64,000 nucleotides of DNA. Origin: Tipula vernalis (taxonomy: Eukaryota > Arthropoda > Insecta > Diptera > Tipulidae). The notes beneath the pieces are model-generated. The model was given only the letters and a program-made list of their open reading frames with translations. It was not told where the DNA came from and searched no databases. Both the position numbers and the translations under genes were made by a program. The DNA lies in NCBI GenBank assembly GCA_958295665.1, contig OY282560.1:309981236-310045235 (forward strand), given 5' to 3'. Shown piece after piece: positions 13,501-25,500 of the stretch (within the stretch, counting starts at the first letter, position 1; every line of letters begins with the position of its first letter).

Positions 13501-16500
13501 GATGAAGGTTTATTGTGTCGGCTTTTCTAAAGTTGCAATACAGCTTGCTGTTTTAATGATTATCAATAACATTGCTGCTCTTGCTTTCGAAAATTATTTC
13601 TAGGGCTTTCTGGTTAATATCATTAATAACGAATGGTGATGGTGATTCTTTTACTTTAAATAGATTTCTTTCATTTGTAAAAATCTAATCTGAAATTCGG
13701 CCCAGACATTCTTTACCTTGCAAATTTGGCTAAGATTTATATCGAAAACGGTATCAATGAACAGACACTCTATTTCAGTACTCACGTTCAATGGTAAAAT
13801 TTCATCCATTTCTTCGTCATATGACCAGCTAATAGTTGGAAAATTAAAATCCCCCATGATCAAGATGATATCAGTTGAATTAGCAGCATTGTTGATTTCC
13901 ATTATTGTGTCGCAGCAGGCGGTGTAAGATGATATCGCCAGGCGGAATATAGCAACATAGGTAAAAATTGACTTTTTGTTGATTGCGATTTTAACACATA
14001 ATTGCTCGATTGACAGGTTAGATATTTCAACTAACTCATTCGATAATGATGCATCACATCTATAAATCACATATTAGCTAGGAAAGTATTGAGAACTCAG
14101 GATCCCTTTGTTAAATGATGTTTCACAGATGATGTAGACCGGAAAGGCCGTTTTTAACACAAAATTGCGAAATTGAGCTGCTTTCGAAGATATTTTATTA
14201 ACATTTTGGAAATAAAATGACTGATTCCTAATGCTTGGTGGTTTGGCCATTGTTATAGACTTCTTGTAGTCGGATATTTCCAAAATATGTGCTGGATTCT
14301 GATTGGTACTGGAACCAAATTTAACGATTACATGAAGGAGGTTATGTTAGTTTGCAGTTAATGCAATTGGTACTAAAGAGTGTAGTTGGTCGAAATTTTC
14401 AAATTTCTTGACTTATACGACAAATTGTTTGTATTTTTATAAAATATCATTAAAATAGCGTAATTTGTAATTTCACTTTTGTTTGGAGCAACTTTTACTT
14501 TCACTAAACTCAATAAAGAGAGTTAAACTTCAATATAATGAGAGATTAGGTCCCTAATCGAGCTTATTCACTAATCTTGAAATAAGTCCTCGGGTTTCAG
14601 ATATCGCATTTTGCGGATAAAGTTTTTGCCCTATTTGCATATCGCATTTTTTTTTCAGTAGTCGAATGTTGCAGAAATTTAAGTTGTCATTATAAAAATA
14701 CTCACTCAACCCCTGTATACTTCAATGGAAATATTTTGCACACATGATTGCAAACAGCTAACAAAATCACCAAATGAAACAAGAATGACCAACCCAACTA
14801 AAATAATGTTAACCCATTTAATGACGCGTGCTGATGAAGATACTGCAAACAAAAATAATATCCACATACATAAATCAAACTTATTAACAATTTTCATGTG
14901 ACCAATCATAAAAAAAATATTTAAAAAATTTGGAATGTCGCTCAGAACCTCATGCGATTCAATTAAACTGTTATTTTGTTTTGCCTAATATTAATGAAGA
15001 TATTAATTAACAATTATAATTATACTATTAATCTTAATTGCTAAGATCACATGCTTAAAAACACAACAAAATGACCAACATAATATTTTAATATTAGCAA
15101 GATAAACCTCCAAAATAAAACTTAGCTCAATTAATTTTATCATGTCACACTTATCAAGTTCACGCACACATATGTATATACACGGCACCACTATCCTACA
15201 ACCCCGCTTAATATTGACCCACATTATACACTGAGAGAAATTGTTATGTGTTTTATCAAGGTGTTTGTATTTTGTGTCTACACATGGTCATGGGAATAGT
15301 TCAGGGTGAATAAACTATATATACATAAATATGTGTATCACCTAATCCATTACACTCATATTACAAACGTGCTCGACAATATTGAATGTCAATATCACTA
15401 ATTAACATAAATTATTTTCTTGTATATTAACCGATTAATTTATAAAAGGTTATCATTATCTCGTTAAACCGCGTGCACATTTTACATTCCGGTCTCGTAT
15501 CTATATAATATTGAAGCAAGTGTTAGTAATTCATTAATAATCTATAAAGAGTTACTTTAAAATTCCACACACTTACATTGTCTTACGGTCTCTTCATACC
15601 TCACACACGTAATATTGTGTCTTATGTAAGACGACATAACCTCTACAAAGGTCGTTGCATAATACGAGTTTTCCTGTTTTCTTTTGTGTTTACATTTACA
15701 ACAAGTGTTTTACTGCATTGTTTACAATATAGAATTGAATATCACCTACTTACTACTGTTTCAAATCGTGTTTCATGTTTGTTTGACACGTGGGTTCGCC
15801 ATTTTTCATGTAAAATCTCGGACGTTGATGTTTACGATATTTGATACGTCCTTTCGAGCACACGTATTTGTGTGTAAGGGAAATTCAAGAGATTTTATTG
15901 TTTGTTTGAACACATTGTGGTTTAAGTATATTTTGCACTTGTGGTTTCATTGTGTTTGTGATTGTTTTAGTATCATTCTTTGAAATAGCCTTTGGAAAGC
16001 TCTTCCGAGTAAATTTGGTATTAGGAATAAGGTTTCTAAAGCTCATTTTACGAAAGGTCCTACATTGTTACATGAAGTTCCAAGTAGCGACGAAATTTGT
16101 GCATTATTTGCAGACCTTTATTATTTATCAACCGTTCGAATATTAGTTCAAAGTTAAGATTTGAGCAACCAAGATTAAGTTTACCACCCTTTCAAATTTC
16201 CAAACAGGACATTTTTAAAGAATTTTTAAGAAAAGGCGGTTGCCTAGTTTTTAGAGAAAGAAGAAATCGTTCCTGTTGCAATTAAATATTTTCTTAAGAC
16301 AGCCCCAACAATTTCTTCTCGGTTGTTGAAGGTGAATGTTAGAGTAATTACACGTAATCTGACTCGCTTTAGGTTATGACAGATATTTAGATTTAGAAGA
16401 AAATTTGCTAAACTCGTTTGAAATCAAAGCTTTCGACATCAAACGATAACGATTTTAGTGCTTGCTGGGTGATTTATTTGTAATATACGTTTTGCACTCC

Positions 16501-19500
16501 AAATTCAACCTTTTACAAATCAAGTTTTGCTGTTGGTTTCTTCAGTTTCATATCCGCATTTTGCTTAGTAGTATTTTAGTAGTAACATTAAATTACTTGA
16601 CAAATAATCCGATATCTGCACAAGTGAGTTTTCTAGATGTTTACAGGCTTTCCGAAAATATTCATTAATATCCAGATTTTTCGGTATTATTGAATTTTTT
16701 CGGAGATCAATCGAGACCCACATTATATAGAGATTATTCGAATTTTTCTGGTTTAATCGATATTGTTCCACGGCTTATTCTAGATTTCTTAAGTTTTTTT
16801 GACATTTCTAGGATTATTCGATATTTTTGAAGATTTTCAAATATATTCGAATTTTGTATGTCAATGTTCTGCGCTTAGCTTTAAGTTGTGAGAACTTGCA
16901 GAGTTTCACATATAAATTTGAATCGTAATATTTAGTGATTTCTCGAGACTTCGATATTTCCTCAATTTCCTAGGTTATTCGAAATTATTCAAGAATGTCC
17001 AGGTTATTTACATACGGATACTTACTTACGGATAATTCGATATTTGAGAACTTTCTAGAATATTCAAGGTAGACGCATGCCAAAAGACTTCAGGTTTTTC
17101 GACACGCAGTCTACACTAAAAAGACAAAAATTGTCCATTGTGTTATATTCTAAAAAGCTACTAAATGTTTTTTTTTTGTTGTATTATTTTTGGTAACTTT
17201 CTTAGAATATAACACGAGAGATGGAAAAATTTTATATTTTTAGTGTAGACTGCGTGTCGTAAAACCTGAAGTCTTTTGGCACGCGCCTGTCCTTGAAAAT
17301 TCGACATTTTTGAAATTATTTCAAAATTCTTGATATTTTTCATAATATACTTGAAATTTATGATGCTTTGTCGATATTGCAAGAAATTTTGTTTTGTTTG
17401 AGGTCATTGAACTGAAGCACGTTCTGTTTCGTGGGTTGGCTTATATCTAGAAAAAAATAATACAGAAATTTAAAATCCAGAAACAAAAAAATTCCGAAAA
17501 ACAAAAATGCAGAAAACTAAATTCCAGAAACACAATTATCAAAGTGCGGCCCAAGTTAAAATTAAAATTCATAAAATGGCCTTAACATTTTAGTTTTTCC
17601 GTAAAGTTCTTAATATTTATGGTAATAAAAATTGCTTCAACCTTTCAGACACAGATCAAAGGAATTATATCGCTCATATCGCTTCTACGGATTGTTGTAC
17701 CACAAATGTTTCAAATTATTTTGTGGTTGGCTTAATTCGTTGGGTTAGTATAGTATCGACGAATCTATTGGAGCAAATTGCGGATTTAATTCTTCGTTAA
17801 TGCTTCGTCAACGACGAAACGACTCGTATCGCTTCTTCTGATACTCGTAGATGTACGACAAATGTTTCAAGTGACGACAAAAGTTTCATTCTGGATTTTT
17901 TTCTGGATTGCTTCTTTAGTAATTTCTAGATTTTTTTAGGGTTTTTTTTTTCTGGATTTTTAATTTTCAATTCTTCTGGATTTTAAAATTTCTGTATTTT
18001 TTTTTTCAGGCAAATGTAGTGATCCCGCTGTTTCGTACTCGAAATGCGAGGCTAGATTCCAGTTTTTAAAACCATTTTTGAATGTGTCGAAAGACCGAAT
18101 GTGTCGAAAGGCCGAATGTCGAAAGGTCGAAAGGGTCGAAAGGCCGAATATCGAAAAGGCGAATTTCGAAAGGCCGAATGTCTCGAAAGGCTGAATAGAT
18201 CGAAAGGCCGAATGTCAAAAGGACATTTGTGTCGAAATTGATTTTAATTTTTCATCTTTTTATGAATGAAAATTCTCAAAATTTATATATTTATGAAAAC
18301 CAAAATTTATATTTCGATCAAAATGTTTAATGGTAAATCGCCTTAAATATTAAAATAAGTTGTTTTTGTCATATAATTAAAAATTAATTAATTATAATAA
18401 ACAAAGAAAAAGAAATAAATTTTTATCCGACAAAATTTGATCGCATTAATATGCTACACACACAGAATTTATTAGCACATATTAGCAATTATTTTACGTT
18501 AAGAAATAAATTCAATGGTTTTAAATATTGATTTTAATCAATTAATTGAAGGAAAATTTAATGAAAATTCGGCCTTTCGACCCAATCGGCCTTTCCACGC
18601 GTTCGACCCATCCGCCCTTTCGACATTGGGCATTTCGAGCCATTCGGCTTTAGACATTCGGTCTTTCAACACTTTCAGCGTTTCAACAAATTCGGTCATA
18701 CGACATTCGACCTTTCGATAATCGGCCTTGCGACACATTCGGCCTTTCGGCGTTCGGCCTTTCGACATTGAACGCTAATATCAACTCAAATTTGTGTAGA
18801 CATCTCTAAGAATACCTGTTAAAACTTTCCAAAATTCAATATTGAATGGGGAAACGGAATTTTGTTACGCATTTATAATTAACGTAGCCCAAACAGTATA
18901 ACATCATACTCTACTCAGATTTGCCTATACGACGTCACAATCCTCCTACATTTTTCTTTGTTAGCATAGCAAATGTCATTTTTCATAAATAACCGTTGCA
19001 GACATCTCTACGATTACTTATTAATGTTGATAGCCATTAGTAAGTATTGTAAAGGTGTCTGCGTGGTCTTCAACTATTATTTATGCCAAATGAAATTTGC
19101 TGTGCTAACAAAGAGAAATGTAGGAGAATTGTGACGATCGGACTCAGAAAACGGATCTACATTAATGACCATCAAGCAAACTTAAATGAAGGTTTTATGT
19201 ATTTTAGGTATGTTTCTGCTTGAATGAAGGTTTTGTGTATTTTAGGTATGAATCATCAGTCTTAAACTCAAACCCATTAAATACTTTAAGATTTCAGAAT
19301 CTTATTGCCAGCAAATAATTATACTTCTATAATTAGATTTGCTTTACCTTTATCATTACTACATTACTAAATTAAAATTACATCAGATATTTTTTGGATG
19401 GAGGTTATGAGCTTTTCAAAAATTCGCTCCTAAACGGTATTTCGGTTTGCAATTTGTAAAATCAAGAACTTATTCTCTGAAGTATCGCACGAATCCGTAC

Positions 19501-22500
19501 GGCATAAAATAAACATTCTTCATCCCACATGACGACATATTCAAATCACACTGTTCGTTATGATTACTTGCGATTAGTCGTAAAACACATGCAATGCTTT
19601 TCGTTTTAGTTGTCATTTTCAACTAAACTATTTAACTACTTTTGCCAGATTCAACTTTCGGACTGAATAGAGGGACCTTCTCTATTCTATTGTACTTTGG
19701 CTTCGGACAAATAGCCTGTTGCGTCGGACTCACTTACAACGTTCGTAGTCAATAAATAACTTTTTGTGGACAATTTTATGTACGAAACATTGAGAAATTT
19801 AAAATAACACGTTAGTAGTATGCCTAACTTATCTTATTGACCCTTACCCTACCTTCGAAAAAATCAACATGAAGTACGCCATAAAATATTATGGTGAAAA
19901 ATACGTTAAATCACATTTTTTTGGAAGTCATGTTTTAATTTTATGATTTTTATGTTTTGTATGTGTAGCACCTCATTTTTTTTGCTGTATGTAGTTGGTT
20001 TTTAAGGAGAGTGTCAAATATTTACTAATTGCATGCACTTGGTGTTGTATTTATTGCCAAAGAAAAAAACTAATTATCCGAAAATTATAAAATTTGACTC
20101 ATTTTAAAGATAAATAAATAGGGATTGTAAAATAATTATAAAAATGTTACCATCTTCAATTTTTGGTTTATAAAAATGGCCGCCAAAACGTTCTTTTTCA
20201 ATTTTCTACCATGTTCATGTTTTTTTTATATTTTCCCCCATTTAGCTCTTTTAGACATTTTAAAAAATCAGCATTTTGTTAGGTCGAACTGATGATTTGT
20301 TAGTCCTCTGATATCCTATACCTCCATAAATATTTTTAGAACTCTTTTAAAAACAGTTAAATAAATAACACGTATAATAAAAGGTATCACAGGTATAAAC
20401 TTTTAGGTTTAAATTAGTGTCAAAATTAATTTTTCAAATATTTTTAATTTAATTAAAGTTAATATTTCAGAAAATTGTAAGAGAATTTAATCCAGTCTGG
20501 AACTGATGAGCTTATGATTTTGAAAAAAAACAATCTTCTTGAACAATCTTATTTTGAAAAAAAAAAACAAATGCAATTTTGATTTTGGAAAAATCAATCT
20601 TCTCATCAGTCCAGTCGCCGCGGCCAGATGAGAAGATTAATTTTTCCAAAATCATAAGCTCATCAGTTCGAAACTGGATTAAATTCTCTTACAATTTTCT
20701 GAAATATTAACTTTAAATAAATTAAAAATTAAGAATATTGAAAAAACCTATCTATCTATGGGGTGATGAATCGATTTTGTAGATCAACCGTCCCTTTTTA
20801 TAACAACACCAATCTTTTTACAGCACCACGTGCATGAAATGTTTAAATATTTGACACTCTGTATCTAAAAAAACAACAACAACAACAAAATCATGTTGCC
20901 TAAATTGTTTGTTTTACTCAGTACTACACCTTCAAAACATAAAAATCATAAAATTGAAACATGACTTCCGGTCACATATAAAGGATTTGTGATTTCGCGT
21001 ATTTTTCTCCATACATTTGTAAAACTTTTATTTTGAAAAATATATTAAAATTGGCTCTGATAACGTAAAATATGTCAGTACTTTTCTCTGTTTTGTTATT
21101 TACCATATTAAACTATAATATAACGTCTCAGGTAAAACATGATTTCACGTTTTTAATATAAAAAATGGAGGTGTGGCCAACACACGACTTTCTTTTACGA
21201 ACAAAGAATTATGAGAAATTTTATTTTTTTTTTATAAATTTTTTTTTAAAATTTTTTTTTTTAAATTTTTAAATTTTTTATTTTTTATTTTTATTTGTTT
21301 TTAATTTTTGGTAACATTTTTTATTTAATTGTTTTTTGTAAAACTTACACTTTTTAAGATATTTGCAAAATAAATTTTCTGGCCCAAGGGAGTGGCCACT
21401 TCCGGTTAGCGGATTTGGAGTAAAATTCACTGGGACCTCCCAATTTATCAAAAAAGCTTAAATCTGAAGTTTCAGTTCGATTGGTTAAACCATCTGGGCT
21501 GTAGAGAGGACACAGGCAGACTGACAGACTGACAGACAGACAGACTGACAGACAGACAGACAGACACCATTTCGAAATCCACTTTTTCGGACTCAGGGGA
21601 CCTCAAAACAAATAAATCTCTAAAAATCTCAAGGTCCAAAATCATGATTACTATACTTTATTTTACTAGAGTAAAAGAAAGTAAAATAAAGTTTTTGTTT
21701 GTTCCCTAAGTTTAAAATACCGCAAGAATACAGTTAAAATGACTGCAAAATGTGTATATACCACATGTAAGATAGTAAATAGCAAAAAAGGTACTTGCTA
21801 AAGTAATCTTTTTAGTTTTACTAGTGTACCTCAGCTGTCTATAGTTATTTACAGAAAAGTACGAAAAAAATGATTTAATCACAAGATTATCATCCGTTTC
21901 ATATATTTTGTGAATTTGTTTTGCATTTTTTACAATTTTTGAACTTCCAAATATTTCCAGGTGGTTATTTTGGGATCGATTTTACCAAACTTGTACTGCC
22001 ATTTATGTCATGTGTATTGCTCATCTTGTAACCTTTTACATATTTCAAAATGTTGTTGTTGTGAAAATTTTGGTTTAGGTTAGGTTAGGTTGGAGTGGCT
22101 GCTTACGCACACTTAGACCGGTGACGGTCCATTGTGATACCACGAGATGTATCCCCTTTTACCCCTATTGGAACAATTTCGAGCTACTTATGTAGCGTAA
22201 GACGTCCCGCACTTTAATGTTTTCGAGATCCGAGAGGCAGTCCATCCTGAACTTACCTAAGTGTTTGTGCCTTCTGAGAGCCAATGCTGGACACGAGCAA
22301 AGGAAGTGGACCAACGTCTCTTCCTCCTCTTCGTCCAAGCAGCTTCTGCAGAAGTCATTAGCCTCCAGACCCAGCCTTCTTGCATGTTCTCCAAAAAGGC
22401 AGTGTCCCGTGAGAATTCCTACGACCGTTCTTAATTCACGTCTTCGTAAGGATATTAATGCCCTAGTCGCCCCAAGTCCAGCTTTGGCCAAACTTGTCTT

Positions 22501-25500
22501 GCAACTCTACAGATGAGGGCGTTAGACCACCTTTCCCCCGCTGAGGATAGCGCCTGCTTTCCAAGTGCTTGTCTCAGCGCTGTGATAGGCCTCCCCAGAC
22601 TTGCCCTTTTCGGTTGCAGCTGGAGAGTCGTACCATGCCTAGCAAGTTCATCTGCCCTGCAGTTCCCTATGACGCCCGAGTGACCTGGGACCCAGACTAC
22701 CTGGATGTTGAAATGCTCACCCATCTCATTTAGAGATGAGTGACAACTCAACGCCACCCGTGACGCCAAAGACACCGATTCTAACGACCGGATCGCCGCT
22801 TGACTGTCCACATAGATTGTGATATCGTCTGAGGATAACACATTATGCTTCAACAGAAAAAAAAAAAAAATTTTGGTTTAAATAAATTAATTATTACAAG
22901 AAAATGTCTTAAATTTTCATCTACATTGTGGACAGTGAAACAAAAAAAGTAAAATAAAAATTAATAGTACGCTTATTTAGTACGCTTATTAATGCACAGT
23001 TAGTCTAACTATTCATTTACGTTTAAGTTTGAAACACAAGACATATTATTAGAAATTATTGATGTATTACTAATATCACATAACAGCATTTTTCTGTCAC
23101 ATAAATTATCTGGACTAAATATGTATGTACATAAATATTTTCCAACTTTCCATGACGCAATTTTGTACTTCAATTACTACATTGAATGCGTGATATTTCG
23201 TATTTATTCTTAAATATTCTTGAATAAAGTAACAATCAAATGAATTTGTCACATAATTTCTGATAAATTGTTTTGAATTATCTAACTGAAATTAATTTTA
23301 TCGCACCGACACGTTCTATCCACCTGCCATTACGACCAAGTTATTCCATTAAAATTCGAAAAGTTGCTAGTAGAATCATGAAATAGCAATGTTTTGAGTG
23401 AGACATAAGTCTATGTTATTCAATAATTTTTTGCCAATGTGGCAAAATTTTATGTTGTGAATTATTTTGATGTTTAGTGCAATCCTTATAGAACTTTGAA
23501 CATTTTGATAATGATTACTAAGTATTAAAGTTAATTTATTTAATTAAGTTATTGGCAAAATATTAATGAAAAGAAGAAATATTGCAATTTAATTCAAATT
23601 TATAAAGAAAATTAATATTTAAGGAACATAAATTTGAATTTATTTAGAAAAATCCACCTTTTAGGTTTATCGTATCCGATGCCATATATGTTCAGGATCA
23701 CCAGGATCCTTCGATATAGCAGAAAGAGAAAAAACCAAAGCAAAAATGATCAAAAAGGTTTAAATATGTTATTATACAGGGTGGCTGAGACCAAGTGTTA
23801 CCAAATGAAAACGCTGTAATTTTTTTAATTTTGATTATTTTTTATTGAAATTTCGTGGAATATGTTGAAAACATATTACATTTTATGAAAAACATGTTAC
23901 TGCTCGATATGACCTCCTTTGGCTTTGATTATTTGATTCAGTCTTCCATAGAAAGCATTGCATGCTGACCGAACGTGGGCTTGCGGAATTTTATTCCATT
24001 CTCGAACAAGAGCTGACTTCAATGCATCAACACTTTCGTATTTTTTAGTGGACACCTTACTCTCCAAAATGGACCATATGGAGAAATCCATGGGATTCAA
24101 GTCTGGTGAATATGGTGGCCATTCTTTCGACGAAATCAGCCGCGGAACGCAATTTTGTAAAAATTGCTGTGTCGCTCGAGCTTTGTGTGACGGTGCCGAG
24201 TCCTGTTGGAATGTCCAACGGTTCGTACCAAAGTGTTTACGTGCCCAAGGTAGCAAAGCATCGTTTAGGATCTTTTGGCGGTACATCTCTTGGTTTACCT
24301 TGACTCCATGTTCGATGAAAACCAGAGGAGTGCGTCCATCTGCAGTAACTGCAGCCCAAACCATAACATAAGCTGGTGATTGCTTGCGCATGGCAACTCT
24401 TGTGTCCAAATTATCGTTGGACTTGTCCTCTAACCAAACACGATCATTTTGTTTATTCACATGCTGTTGAATGGTGAAAATTTTCTCATCAGAAAAGACA
24501 ATTTTTGGAATCTCATCACGTTCGGCCAAGGCCTTCAATGCTCGTGTTCTTTCAAGCCTAACTTTTTTTTGTGCCTCCGTAAGATCTTGAACTTTTTGTA
24601 TCTTGTAGGGCTTCAAGTGTAGTTCATTTTTCAATATGGTTTGAATGCTGTATCGTGAAACATGAAGACGTGCGGCTAATTGATTGGCACTTTGACGAGG
24701 ATTTCGTTGGATTCGTTTCTTCACCTTTCGTATAATTTCTTTTGATGTTGCTGTCTTTTTAGGACCGCCTCTGTTGCGTTTAGCGATGCTACCAGTTTCG
24801 TTGTATCGAGTTATGGTTCGATACACAAACATTTTATTCACATTCAAATGCTGGAGCTGACGAACTATTGCTGTTTGTGAATTTCCACCCAAATACAGTG
24901 CAATTACACTATTACGTTTGAATTCCATTACGATTTTTTTATTAAGATATTAATTTAGAACAATTATTTATTGACCACATATAAACAACTAACCAAACTT
25001 CAATCTGTCAAAAAATTAATGCGCGAAAATGACAACTACACAAATGACAGCAGAGTGAAGTTAGTAACATTTGGTCTCAGCCACCCTGTATATTTATGTT
25101 TACTTACACCTACTCTCCACCTGCCATTAACATCGAGTTATACCATTAAAATTTGAACAGTTGCTAGTGGAGACACGAAATTGCAACGACTTGCCATATG
25201 TCATACAATCATTTGTTGCCAAGAAGGCATAACTTGATTGTATACCAAAATTTTACATTTCTTGGCTGGATTCAAAAACATGGCTATCAGTTTCGAATGG
25301 AAGTTTTCAAAAAAAAAAAATTGTTGAGATATTTTTAAATACATACTTAAAAATCTGACAACCAAAAAAGAACCATTAAAATACCTAAACGTGTTGAATT
25401 TTGTTAATTTTGTTGCACAATTTCTTTAAAATATCAAAACGAAAATAATTTCTAACCGTCAAATTTATTGTATGTTTTCCTCACCCGACGCCATTTTTTA

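Larger units (their letters stand above)
23308..25250. repeat. Direct repeat pair flanking the DD37D transposon
   Basis: 23312-23470 and 25110-25250 share CCACCTGCCATTA, then AGTTAT.CCATTAAAATT and GTTGCTAGT, followed by a looser TTGCCAA..GGCA block. They differ at many positions. An old tandem duplication seems to have been split by insertion of the 1.3-kb transposon, which is much younger. Confidence 0.6.

Noticed and set aside
15578..16285. Overlapping plus-strand open frames rich in Phe, Val and Ile
   Set aside because: They overlap in several frames and read as low-complexity AT-rich translation; no recognisable protein or exon borders.
22073..22093. Interstitial telomere (TTAGG) array
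   Set aside because: Only about three units and directly attached to the 3' end of an I-like retroelement, so better explained as its tail.
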